Assembly: GCA_008694505.1 (NCBI GenBank)
Contig: VZDJ01004378.1
Span: 22,699,689-22,763,688, forward strand
DNA: 64,000 nucleotides
Source of the DNA: Cyanoderma ruficeps
Lineage: Eukaryota > Chordata > Aves > Passeriformes > Timaliidae
Direction: 5' to 3'
The notes under the pieces are model-generated. The model was given only the letters and a program-made list of their open reading frames with translations, was not told the DNA's origin and made no database searches. This document shows, in pieces, positions 38,983-49,693 of this stretch (its first letter is position 1; each line of letters opens with the position of its first letter). A program made the translations under genes and the position numbers.

Positions 38983-40020
38983 ATGATGCTCAGCATGCTT
39001 ACATGGGTCCTATGGGTCCTTTTTCCGCACATGGGGCACTATCTGCTGGTCTTAATGCACCTGCGTAGACCAGGGTATGGTGCTAAAATTGCTTTAGTGA
39101 TCTATTATGTCCATTGCTTGATAAACTCTGAGGCAATGAACATCATTTGGAATATATACCCAGTTCTGTATTCTTGTTCTGGTCTAGGATGCTACGTCTG
39201 GGGCATCAACAATCTTACCTAGCCCCTGTGGGCAGGGGTAAAGAATGATTTTTTCCAGTTTTTCAGGAATGGCACAGCAGTTTTTGAAAATATTGAGTAT
39301 TCTCTGGTTGCCAAGGACAGCATGATATTGTTGTTAGTCCTGCTTTGTCTTCTCTGCACCACCCGCACCATGCTCAGAATCAAAACACTACATGGTGTGG
39401 CACAGCATGTTCTTAAGGAAGAGGGAAAAAGAAGCAAAGCAACAGCATCAGGGTTTACACAGACTGTCACAAAGGAGAAGGGAACCAAAGGCAAGGCAAC
39501 ACTGTCCTCATCTACACAGACCATCACAGAGGAGAAAGAAGACAATAGTGAGGCAACAGTGTCCACATCTATTCAGACTGTCACAGAGGAGAAAGGAACC
39601 AAAGGTGCTGTCAGCATCTCCACACAAACTGTCACCAAACCGGAACAGCCTAAACCAGTAGCAGTTGCCACCGTTCAGAAGAAGAAATCAAAGAGCAAAT
39701 CAGTCCGCATAGTGACTGATGAGGATGCAGCAGGACCTGTGCACCCAGCAGAAGAGACAGAGACAGAGATCATCACTCGCTCTCTATCTCTGGGTGAGCT
39801 GCGTGACCTGCAAAAGGAGTTCACCCGCCAGACCACCGAGTCCATCCTGACCTGGCTGCTTCGCATCTGGGACACTGCAGCCAATGACACCATTTTGGAT
39901 GGAATTGAGGCCAGGCAATTAGGATCACTATCCCGGGATGTGATCATCCAGGGGATCGGGAAAACCCAAGATCCTCTCAGCCTCTGGCAGCGACTGCCAA
40001 CAAGTGTGAAGGACTTGTAA
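38983..40020 (+). pseudogene. gag: gag-position frame, N-terminal part, membrane-like
   Basis: The first ATG after the primer-binding site (38983, 60 bases downstream) opens a frame that runs to 40020, broken by one TAG at 39220-39222. The part before the TAG has hydrophobic stretches at about residues 6-26 and 36-45 and a third, weaker one further on. After the TAG the frame is open again, and at 39319-39363 there is a strong segment, MILLLVLLCLLCTT. Next come a 19-residue tandem repeat centred on TQTVT at 39457-39645, a lysine-rich stretch (KKKSKSK) and an acidic region, ending at a TAA at 40018. The position fits the amino-terminal part of Gag, but the hydrophobic segments are unusual for Gag and there is no Gly-2 myristoylation signal. 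It may be a membrane-anchored Gag start or a separate small protein. The start at 38983 was chosen because a TGA at 38962 lies in frame just upstream. Confidence 0.7.
39457..39645 (+). repeat. Coding tandem repeat, 57-bp unit
   Basis: Four starts of the TQT[V/I]T motif at 39457, 39514, 39571 and 39622, spaced 57, 57 and 51 bases. Spacing in multiples of three preserves the frame, giving a 19-residue repeat (TQTVT, KEKGTKG and related text). Threonine, glutamate and lysine dominate, which suggests an extended, disordered spacer. Confidence 0.9.
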
Positions 40021-40756
40021 AGAAGACCTCCAAGTGCACCAAGGAAAATGAAGCACAATGGAACAAGGTATCCGATGCTTGAGGGAATTGGCTGTGCTGG
40101 AGATCATTTTCTCAGAAGACGAGAGATTTCCTAAAAGCCCAGATGGTGTCCAGTGCACATCACAGATGTGGTTGAGATTTGCACTGCTTGGACCAGAGAT
40201 GTACTCACGTTACCTGGCAACACTGCAATGGAGGGAAGGTGAGGACAGGGTGGGTGTCTTGGCTAATAAACTAAGAATTTACGAGGACACTGTCACCGCC
40301 CCAGTTTGTACACATGTCTCATCTGTGGCAACAAAACTGGCTGACCAAGTCCGGAGCTTGATTGAAGAAGGCCATCAGAAACTGAAAAAAGAACTTAAGG
40401 AAGAAATGTACCATATCTCACCAGAACCGACAAGAGTCTCTGCCATTAGGAGTAGGCGTCCCCCAGCCAGGAAGAGAGGATACACACCACGAGGTGACCT
40501 CTGGTCTTTCCTTTGAAAGCATGGAGAGGACATGACAAAGTGGGATGGAAAACCCACCTCCTCCTTAGCAGCCCGGGTAGGTGAGCTGAAAAGAGAAACA
40601 CCTACCACAAGAAGTCCATCTAGAATCAATGTTGCTCCAGTCTCTCGTGCACAGAACTCCAGACAGTACAAGAATGATGATATGACTGATCCTCTTGAAA
40701 GGACCTCAGGAACATATTTACAGGAAGAGAACAATGTATGCCATGACCAGGAATAG
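40010..40756 (+). pseudogene. gag: gag, C-terminal part, shifted frame
   Basis: The gag reading continues one frame over from the N-terminal part. It is coherent from about 40010 and in the same frame as pol. It is interrupted by TGA at 40049-40051 and 40514-40516 and ends at TAG 40754-40756. The segment at 40058-40516 has a capsid-like helical composition (LRELAVLEIIF, MWLRFALLGPEMYSRYLATL), a charged probable coiled coil (SLIEEGHQKLKKELKEEM), then a basic stretch RSRRPPARKRGYTPRG that could bind nucleic acid. The piece after the second TGA (GEDMTKWDGKP, then a basic and polar tail) looks like a continuation and not a new protein. No CCHC zinc knuckle is present, as in foamy viruses. The exact place and nature of the frame change near 40010-40020 cannot be fixed without a sister copy. 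Confidence 0.75.
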
Positions 40757-42931
40757 GGGGGCCCTGCCTCTAGCCAGGTAGAGGAAAGAGACAATCAGAT
40801 CTACTGGACTGTGTGGATCCGATGGCCTGGCACATCTGACCCACAAAAATATACGGCATTGGTTGACACTGGCTCCCAATGTACCATGATGCCATCGGGG
40901 TATATGGGAGCAGAACCCATTTCTATTTCTGGGGTGACAGGAGGATCCCAGCAACTGACTATGTTAGAGGCAGAAGTGAGTTTAACTGGAAAAGGGTGGC
41001 AAAAACACCCCATTGCGACTGGCCCAAAGGCCCCATGCATCCTTGGCATAGACTATCTCAGGAATGGATATTTCAAAGACCCAAAAGGATATCGTTGGGC
41101 TTTTGGGATAGCTGCAGTGGAGAAAGAAGATATCAGACAGTTGAATACTTTGCCTGGTCTTTCAGATGACCCCTCTGTGGTGGGATTGCTGAGAGTGGAA
41201 GAACAACAGGTCCCAATTGCCACAGCACCAGTTCACCGTCGGCAATACCGCACTGACAGAGACTCAGTGACTCCCATACATGAGATGATTCGTAAACTGG
41301 AGAGCCAAGGGGTGGTCAGTAAAGCTCATTCACCTTTCAACAGCCCTATATGGCCAGTGCGTAAGTCCAGTGGAGAATGGAGGCTGACAGTGGATTACCG
41401 TGGTCTGAATGAAGTCACGCCACCACTGAGCGCTGCCGTGCCAGACATGTTGGAGCTTCAGTACGAGCTGGAGTCCAAGGCAGCAAAGTGGTATGCGACC
41501 ATCGATATTGCCAATGCCTTCTTCTCCATTCCTTTGGCAGCAGAGTGCAGGCCCCAGTTCGCTTTCACCTGGAGGGGCGTGCAGTACACCTGGAACCGGC
41601 TGCCCCAGGGGTGGAAACACAGCCCCACCATCTGCCATGGACTAATCCAGGCTGCACTGGAGAAGGGCGAGGCTCCGGAACATCTGCAGTACATCGATGA
41701 CATCATTGTATGGGGAGACACCCCAGGGGAGGTTTTCAAGAAAGGAGAAAAGATTATCCAAATTCTGCTAAAAGCTGGTTTTGCCATTAAACGAAGTAAG
41801 GTTAAGGGACCGGCTCAAGAAATCCAGTTCCTGGGAGTCAAGTGGCAAGATGGACGTCGCCAAATTCCCACAGAAATAATCAACAAGATCACTGCCATGT
41901 CTCCACCTACCAACAAGAAGGAAACACAAGCTTTCCTAGGTGCCATAGGTTTTTGGAGGATGCACATTCCTGAGTACAGTCAGATCGTGAGCCCTCTTTA
42001 CCTGGTTACCCGTAAGAAGAACGATTTCCACTGGGGCCCTGAACAGCAGCAAGCCTTTGTTCAGATCAAGCAAGAGATTGCTCACGCAGTAGCCCTTGGC
42101 CCAGTAAGGACGGGACCAGATGTGAGGAATGTGCTTTACTCCGCAGCTGGGAACAATGGTTTGTCCTGGAGCCTTTGGCAGAAAGTGCCTGGGGAGACTC
42201 GAGGCCGACCATTGGGATTCTGGAGCCGAAGTTACAGAGGCTCTGAAGCCAATTACACCCCCACAGAGAAGGAGATCTTGGCTGCCTATGAAGGAGTTCA
42301 AGCCGCCTCAGAAGTGATTGGCACTGAAACACAGCTGCTCTTGGCACCCCGACTACCCGTGCTGGGGTGGATGTTCAAGGGAAAGGTTCCTTCCACGCAT
42401 CACGCCACTGACACCACTTGGAGCAAATGGATGGCCCTCATTACACAGCGCGCCCGTATTGGAAACCCAAATCGCCCTGGGATTCTGGAAATTATAACAA
42501 ACTGGCCAGAAGGTGAGACTTTTGGATTATCATCTGAAGAAGAGGAAAAGCAAGTAACACGTGCCGAGGAAGCCCCACCATACAATGAGCTACCGGAGAC
42601 TGAAAGACGATATGCTCTCTTCACTGATGGCTCCTGCCGAATTGTAGGTGCTAACCGGAAATGGAAAGCTGCAGTGTGGAGTCCCACACGACGAGTTGCA
42701 CAGGCTACCGAGGGACAAGGTGGATCAAGTCAGGTTGCAGAGCTTAAAGCTGTCCAGCTGGCTTTGGATATTGCTGAACGAGAGAAGTGGCCGAGACTCT
42801 ATCTCTATACTGACTCATGGATGGTAGCTAATGCTCTGTGGGGATGGCTGGATCGCTGGAAAAAGGCCAACTGGCAACACAGAGGAAAACCCATCTGGGC
42901 CGCTGACATTTGGCAGGACATCGCCGCCTGA
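40757..42931 (+). pseudogene. pol: pol: protease, RT, RNase H (start to TGA)
   Basis: Open from directly after the gag TAG to a TGA at 42929-42931. Order of domains: aspartic protease with ALVDTGSQCTMM (DTGS at 40865-40876) and a C-terminal LGIDYLRNG; reverse transcriptase from about 41200, with WRLTVDYRGLNEV, the DIANAFFSIPL segment, LPQGWKHSP, and the catalytic YIDD at 41690-41701; a connection region (AFLGAIGFWRMHIPEYS); then RNase H with FTDGS (first Asp at 42626-42628), AELKAV and YTDS. The last RNase H catalytic segment lies after the TGA. Catalytic residues of protease and RT are all present, and only the stop breaks the frame. No ATG is needed at the front, as expected for a Gag-Pol fusion product. 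The protein would act in the virus particle: Gag-Pol processing, DNA synthesis from the RNA genome, and removal of RNA from the hybrid. Confidence 0.92.
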
Positions 42932-43951
42932 GTAGAGAGGCTGACTGTGAAAGTTCGACACGTGGACGCGCACATACCCAAGAGCCGGGCTAATGAGGAG
43001 CATCGCAACAACGAGCAGGTGGACAAACCTGCCAAGGTGAAAGTATCACAGGTGGATCTAGACTGGCAGCACAAGGGAGAATTGTTCCTAGCTTGTTGGG
43101 CCCATGATGCCTCTGGTCATCAGGGAAGAGATGCAACATACCGATGGGCCCGTGACCGAGGGGTGGACCTTACTATGGACTGCATCTCACAGGTCATCCA
43201 CAACTGTGAGGCCTGCGCTGCAATCAAACAGGCCAAGCGAGTGAAGCCTCTGTGGTATGGTGGACAATGGCTGAAGTACAGGTATGGGGAAGCCTGGCAA
43301 ATTGACTACATCACCCTTCCCCAAACCCGTCAAGGAAAGCTCTACGTGCTGACCATGGTGGAAGCCACCACTGGAAGGCTGGAAACCTTCCTTGTGCCTC
43401 ATGCCACTGCCCGAAACACCATCCTGGGCCTTGAAAAGCAAGTCCTGTGGAGACATGGCACCCCTGAGAGAATCGAGTCAGACAATGGGACCCATTTCAA
43501 GAACGGCCTTATAAACACCTGGGCTAGAGAACATGGTATTGAATGGATTTATCACATCCTTTATCACGCACCAGCTGCTGGGAAAGTTGAACGGTGCAAT
43601 GGACTACTAAAGACTGCCCTGAAAGCACTTGGCGGAGGGACCTTCAAGAATTGGGATATAAACTTAGCCAAAGCGACCTGGATGGTCAACACCCGAGGGT
43701 CTATCAATTGAGGTGGTCCTGCCCAGTCTGAACCCTTACACACAATGGATAGAGACAAAGTCCCTGTGGTACACATGAAGGGCATTTTATGAAAAACTGT
43801 TTGGATTAATCCCACCTCAGGCAAAGGCAGACCCATCTGTGGGATTGTCTTTGCTCAAGGCCCTGGCTACACTTGGTGAGTAATGCAGAAAGATGGGGAA
43901 ACCTGTTGTGTACCACAGAGAGACATAATTGTAAGTGAGAACACTGCGTAA
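42932..43951 (+). pseudogene. pol: pol: end of RNase H and integrase
   Basis: Same frame as the upstream pol part, separated only by the TGA at 42929. It starts with the last RNase H segment (RHVDAHIP, then NEQVDKPAK). Integrase follows with an HHCC zinc-binding domain (H at 43103 and 43118, C at 43205 and 43214; H-x4-H-x28-C-x2-C). The catalytic core has Asp at 43304-43306 (WQIDYITLP), Asp at 43481-43483 (SDNGTHF) and Glu at 43589-43591 (KVERCNG). The last two are 35 residues apart, as in the DDX35E family. TGA codons at 43709, 43790 and 43877 interrupt the C-terminal domain, and a TAA at 43949-43951 ends the frame. Integrase joins viral DNA to the host genome. The 5-bp CCTTC duplication is the trace of its action here. 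The copy cannot make a full-length enzyme. Confidence 0.9.
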
Positions 43952-44015
43952 GGTTTCCTTCTGTATGTATATATGTGTATCTCTGTAAGAATGTATTGAT
44001 TTTGGTGTGATGTAG

Positions 44016-44041
44016 ATGGGAATAGAATAAGAGGTGGATTA
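44016..44041 (+). other. Possible polypurine tract before 3' LTR
   Basis: The bases before the 3' LTR are purine-rich (GGGAATAGAATAAGAGGTGG) but broken by single T residues, and they end ATTA before the TG. A plus-strand primer should lie here; this is the only candidate, and it looks weak or decayed. Confidence 0.4.
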
Positions 44042-44577
44042 TGTCCTGGGTTGTAGTATAGAATATGCAAAAGTATTCTATCACCATCTTCACGAACTGT
44101 TGAATCCAATTGTTGAAGCAGTGTTTCCCAGACCCCTCCCCCTGGACTCTCTTCTGTTAGTGGCCCATCAGATGCCTTACTGTATGACTCATAGATAACT
44201 GCCTCCGGGAGCAATCTCTCACTAATGGGCCATCAAAGACTCTCCTGTATGACTCACCATCCCATTGTGAAATGCTGCGCCCAGGGGAGAGGAGCCAGGC
44301 ATTCTCACCTGGATATAATCTGGGATTTGGGCAGCCCTTACCCACTGGATTTCCCAGAGGACCGGAGCTACCAGACCTTTCTACAGGATCACTGCTTCAG
44401 GAAGACCACCTCATCTGGACTGCTTCCATCACCCGGATCAGGTTGTATTCTGACTCTGTCAGTGGTCTTTTGTATTATTTGATTTATTTTTTATTCTACC
44501 CTTTTTTTTCTTTCTTCTTATTAAATTATATTTTCTGATTTGGAGCCTCTCACTTGTTTTGTTTTCAAACCACTACA
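44042..44577 (+). repeat. 3' LTR, complete (536 bp)
   Basis: Starts TGTCCTGGGTTG and ends ACCACTACA. U3 contains the two AP-1 sites (44185-44191, 44250-44256) and a TATA-like box at 44314-44319. ATTAAA at 44520-44525 is the probable poly-A signal, followed by a T-rich tail and a GT-rich stretch (CACTTGTTTTGTTTTC) that fits a downstream processing element. If transcription starts near 44341, R would be unusually long, about 200 bp. The last 101 bp are missing from the 5' LTR. Confidence 0.94.
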
Positions 44578-44582
44578 CCTTC
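44578..44582. repeat. Target-site duplication, right copy
   Basis: CCTTC directly after the CA end of the 3' LTR, identical to 38436-38440. Confidence 0.9.
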
Positions 44583-44745
44583 TCTGGACAACCTGTTCCA
44601 GTAGCTCACTACTCTAATAGTCATGAAGTGTTCCACACATCTAATGTAAACCTCTGCTCTTTCAGTTTAAAAGAATTCTCCCTTGTTCTATCATCATCTA
44701 CCTTTGTAAAAAGTCACACTCCCTTATTTTATAATCTATAATTTT
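44578..44745 (-). mobile_element. CR1 fragment, right part, split by the ERV
   Basis: The plus strand reads CTTCTCTGGACAACCTGTTCC, then CTGCTCTTTCAGTTTAAAAG and CCTTGTTCTATCATC: CR1 antisense that continues from 38440 once the ERV and one CCTTC copy are removed. It fades near 44745. Confidence 0.85.
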
Positions 44746-47700
44746 ACATTATCCATATTTTCTATAAAAGAATTTCCTTTATAATAAATGAATTCATATT
44801 ATCTCAGTTTTGTTGAATTTTGTGAATTTAATAACTTATGATTTTAATAGGTCACATCCTGATCATAGCGTTATAAGGAATGTGGAAATACTTGACCAAA
44901 CTGTTTTTTTCAATATTGTGAATATTTACAAATTATTTCAAAGTTCTGGTAACTGTGTCTCCCCTAATTTAAAACTACCTGTTTTGCTATTTGTCTTCTG
45001 GAAGAGAAGATAACAATAACTGTGGATTTAAAAAATTATCAGACAAGAAGATAAACTCAAATAAACTATTGTTCAGTCTCCATGACACAAAATAGATCTG
45101 TAAGAAATTCAATAAAGTCATTCATCGATGCAATAAGCTCCCAACCTGCAATCTTTAGATTAGGATGCATGTAATTGAAAACCAAAACAAAGCATGTTGA
45201 CTACTGGGGGTGGCTTTCTTTTACATTGTTTCTGTGACTTTGTGACCACTACATGGTATTTTGAAATAAATCAATTTTTCTCTTTCAGAGTGCACTTAAG
45301 TAAATTTGAATACTGTGAAATGAGAAGATGGATTAGTCTCTAACCCTCATGAGCAATCAGCTTAAGCCCTGAAGCCTGAAATGTGATTACTCACATCATT
45401 GTCTAAGCTTGCATAGCAACAAATTTTATTAATGGTTGTAAATCTATCCATTCATTTGTTAAATCTGCCATCCTAGATGACTTTCCATGGAAAATTTTCT
45501 CCACATGTTGATTATACTCTGGGTTATGAAAAATCTCCTTTTTTCATATTGAATTTGCAGTTTCATTCTATCACATGTCCTCTTTCATGTGATACACTCA
45601 AATTTGCTCTCATTAAACTTACTGGAACCTTTGCCTATGCGAGGACCCTTTGTAAGCATTATGCATTTATTTTCAGCTGCTCATTGTGAAATCACATCTA
45701 AACCTGTCTGGTGCAAAGAAAACTTATTTCTCTGAGTTTGAGTCACAGACTATTGAAATGATTCATTTTAGTGGGGTCTGAATTATATCCTTTTCCAGGG
45801 AATAATCAACAAAACTTCATATAAACATAATTAGCTATCCTTTTCCTATCTCAGCTAAGAAGATATTAAGTGGGGTTAAAAATTTAAAACTGATTGACAA
45901 AGAGCAGTTTCAAAATTCTGATACTCAGATACAGCAAAAGCATGGCTTTCTTTGTTCTGAAAACAGTCCAAAATAAAGAAAATCAAAAAGTTATTGAATT
46001 AGTTCACGGACATGAAGGAGATAATAAAAGTCAGAGATGGTTGTGAGATCATTTGATATCTCAGTTCTTTGCTTCACAGAACAAAATGTAATGTTTTATC
46101 CTTAGTATGCTCAGTGACTTCAACCATGTGAATTCTATGTCTGTCTTTTCTTGAAGGAAACAGTCAGATCCTGTTAGTCACCCAACTAACACCAAGCTGA
46201 GTATGACTGTTTGTCTCCACACTGCACCAGAGAGTGATGTGATAATCATTATATGTTAAATCATATTTATTTCTGTCTTAATGAATGACATTTATTTCAA
46301 GGCTATGGGGAACAAATTAATTTTTCTAGTTAAAAAGGGCTGACATGAGCTTGTAGAATCAAAATCTAGACAGACCACAGGATAGAGAGTGGAGCCATGA
46401 ATGAGAATTCCCATCAAATTTGGTAGGGTCCTGCCAGTGTAAAGGAAGTACAGTTTACAGAATAAGTGTTGATCATTGGTTGATTTTTCATGGAGATTAA
46501 CAGAAATACTGTTGAAGTGAGAGCTTTATTCCTATGAGTTCAGTCACTCTCTAGAAGTCACTGTACCAATGCATACTCAGCCTGTGGCAACTGAATTACG
46601 TTTAACTCCCTTTCACTAAAGAAAACTAATTTTTGTTATCTTGAAACTGCTGTCTTCTAGGCTGTAAAGTCCTAACAGCATCTTTACATGTTTGAGACAA
46701 AATTTTTAAAAATTACCTAAGTAATAAGAAATGTAGAGAACCAAAATAAGTAGTTGTATTCCTTTTCTCTTCCTGTCTCTTGCTTATCCTTTTTGTTATC
46801 TAGCTTATTTAAATATAGCTACATCTGGACTGAGCAGTGGGTGACTGATGCAGTTGATGACTGTCTCTTGGGTTTTTGTTCAAGTGATGAGGTCCCTCTG
46901 AAAATTCCTCTGTGGTAGTTCAATGGACTGCAAGACAATCACCTCCTGGTGGACATACCTGAGATACATGCCTCAATTAATGAACTTGAAATTAAGAAAC
47001 CTATTCAATATATCAGCTTACTTAAGAAGACTTCAACTGTCTAAACATAGAGTAATGATAATGATGACATTATGATTTAATATAACCTACACAGGTTTGA
47101 AATGCCTAATTTAGTATTAAAATGACATTTTATTATTTAAAATACCATCATTACTTTAAGGCTAATATTACTTTAGTAGTAAAACCTTGATAATTTAAAG
47201 GCATTATTGCTTAGTACAGGATTAGGATTGTGCAGGCACAGAGTGTATCTGTTGCTTCTTTATATGAAGAGCTGGCCCACTATTGGTGCTAAAAATGTGC
47301 AACTCATGTCCTAAATGATTTTGAAAATGAAACTATTAACTGTGATATTTTGTGAAGGTGATTTTTTACCTTCCATGCAACAAATTATTGCTATAGGTTA
47401 CTGTGCCAATACACGTTCCTGCCAGGCTAGGCAGACTAGGGAATTGACAAGAGTACTAATGAAATCTAGTTGTTTCCACCCAATGTTCCAACACCCTGTG
47501 GATTCAATCTATCTGTCCTCTGTAATCACAGGGAATTGACATTAGCTGAGTATGACCATTAGGCTGATCAAAGGGTCAATACATTCCTTTTCTATGTGAG
47601 TAAAAGTATTTATATATTGTATATAATTATATTATTTGGTCTTTAAGTTACAGGTAGCAGCTTTCAGGAAGAGCTTAATATATTTTCTATATTTTAAGTT

Positions 47701-49068
47701 GTCCATCTATTTCTATTTATAATTGTAATATGAATGTTATATAATATAGAATCATTAAGTATAAAACCAGAAGATTGGGAAAATGCAGTTAAGCAGTTGC
47801 AAAAAATATCATCCATATTCTCACTTTCCATAATCTGATCATTTTCCTTTCATACTATACTATATTATTTCATAACCTGTCATAATGTGAGGCAATAGAG
47901 GCAGTGAGTAGTTGAGGAAATTGTTGTTGAAAAAATTGCTGTTGAAAATGAATCACTTTTGGGAAGCCATGAGTGCTCAAAGACCATAGCATTAGTTTTA
48001 GTTAGCCCAAATTCAAAATTGAGCACCCATTTGTTTTCCAGATTCCAAAGGATTTTGATTGAATCCTTTATATTGTGACATGCTATCTTTTAAACCAAGG
48101 TCTGCATGTTTTTGTTACCTATTCCAAAAGCTTAAAACCCTGAGGGACTGCTTGAAAAAATAGTATTCTGCTGATATCTGACTAAATAGATAAAGCTGAG
48201 TCTACCACCCTCCTGAGTCTGGAAGCACACTTTATACTTCCATAACCTCATGAGTTCACAGTTCAATAAAACCTGGATATATGATACTGTGGTACACACA
48301 TTAGTCAGGGTAGCCTGAGCAGTAGAGAAACTGAGAAGGGTAAAGAAGTACATTCATAAGCAGGCAGTATACAAGGGCAGAGCACATTCCCAGACAACAG
48401 CTAGTACTTTCATAAACACTGCAGTGCCATTTGACCCCTAAGAGTCTATGGAAGCAGCTTCATGGGGTTACATACTAACTACTTCTGAATGATTTCCAGA
48501 TTTTTATGAATGTGGTGTAGATGGTATATAAAGTTAAGTCCTGCTACATTCAGTTTTGTTTTACCTTGAATGCTCCTAGGAGGCTGCATAGCAGTATGAT
48601 ACACTCTTAAATTCTAGGTTATAGATTGATAGTCTATAAGAATTTGAGTTTGCAAGCAGGAGATAGATGAATGATAAGAATAATGACCACAAGTTTAGTA
48701 AGTGATATTAAAAAAATGGGAAAACACTGCTTCTTGCATTGAAATGTTGCCTTCAGAAAAAAGAAAATCTGCAAAGAGAACAGCCAGCGTTGAAATTTTA
48801 ATAGAATGAATTGTTGCAATATTTTGCAGAAAACATCAACCACACTGAAAAATCGATATTGTTGTGTTTGTAACATATAATGTTAGGAAGATTATCAATC
48901 GTTAACTATCTTGTGAATATACTATTTGATTTTCAGGGGAAATCCTCCTCCCTCCCCCACAACATCTTGACTGAATAAAACTGTTTGACTATAACCTAGG
49001 CTGCAAACTGATCTATTAATCAAATGATGATAATGTGATAAATTCCACCCTTTTAAGTATTAATACTG
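44746..49068. other. AT-rich non-coding DNA
   Basis: About 4.3 kb in which I see no gene, RNA gene or mobile element. Open frames are 60-80 codons with no motif. It ends at the left duplication of a solo LTR. Confidence 0.55.
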
Positions 49069-49693
49069 TGTAGTGGTGTGTTTTGGGGTTTTACCAGTTT
49101 TCTATAGGTATCTGCTTGTTTTACACCGTCTCACAATGGTTTTTCCCATGTACCCCATGTTTTACCCCATTATGGTTTACTCCAGTTATCATTATTAATC
49201 AATCATCATTTATGGGACACCTGGGTCCCGTCTGTCACTTCGGGGCTTCACCTAGATGTCTAGAAAATTCTGGCAAGGACTTTGAATGATTGGCAAGGTC
49301 TAGGTTCCCTTTTCCCCTTTGCTCCTTGATTCGTTCTATGGGTTGTCATTTAGGTTCGGGCTCACTCCCTTCCCACTCTGGATTGGTTCCAGGCTGTATC
49401 CTCCCCACTCCCCCACCCCCATATTTAAGGTGAAACCCCAGGAGTTCAGTGGGCTTTGGCAGGCTGACTCCTGGGTGGAGGGAAGTCATATGAATCTAAT
49501 AAAACCCGGCTGAAGTTCCCCACCAGAGTTCCTTCCCTTTATTTCTCGCATTGTTCATGCTGCTGCTGAGACAGGGACCCACAGGATTGGAACTGTATTC
49601 CAGAATACAGGACTGTACCTTTTTGTGACACCGGTGCCAGAGCTAGCCTGGAAGAGTGGGCAAAAGCCCCGAGAGAAGCACGGCACCATCGCA
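49069..49693 (+). mobile_element. Solo LTR with 6-bp target duplication
   Basis: A 625-bp element beginning TGTAGTGGTGTG and ending CACCATCGCA. It is flanked on both sides by ATACTG (49063-49068 and 49694-49699). It has a TATTTAA promoter-like box at about 49417 and a consensus AATAAA at 49498-49503, so it points along the plus strand. The segment is richer in G+C than its flanks, and no internal retroviral sequence is next to it. It is therefore a solo LTR left by recombination between the two LTRs of a provirus. The 6-bp duplication is characteristic of class II (ERVK/alpha-beta-like) integrases, so it comes from a different lineage than the provirus at 38-44 kb. Confidence 0.88.

Larger units (their letters stand above)
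38441..44577 (+). mobile_element. Endogenous retrovirus, env-less, class III-like
   Basis: A 6.1-kb provirus-like element in the order 5' LTR, primer-binding site, gag-position frame, pro-RT-RNase H-integrase, 3' LTR. The LTRs start with TG and the 3' one ends with CA; CCTTC flanks the whole. Only about 90 bases lie between the end of the integrase frame (43951) and the 3' LTR, so env is absent and was probably never present in this lineage. No dUTPase domain was seen. Pol motifs are intact (DTGS, YIDD, DDX35E), but the copy is broken: a TAG in the N-terminal gag frame, a frame change near 40010-40020, several TGA codons in gag and pol, and a deletion of about 97 bp at the end of the 5' LTR. 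Assignment to ERV-L/spuma-like (class III) rests on the 5-bp duplication, the lysine-type PBS and the lack of env. It is an inference. Confidence 0.93.

Noticed and set aside
38634..39068. 144-codon frame across the 5' LTR and leader
   Set aside because: Spans LTR, primer-binding site and leader, and a similar frame appears in the 3' LTR; it is not a retroviral protein that I can recognise.
39219..40058. Minus-strand frames of 115 and 127 codons across gag
   Set aside because: Shadows of the retroviral gag frame on the opposite strand.
43952..44041. Possible env remnant before the 3' LTR
   Set aside because: Only about 90 bases are available, with no coding signal.
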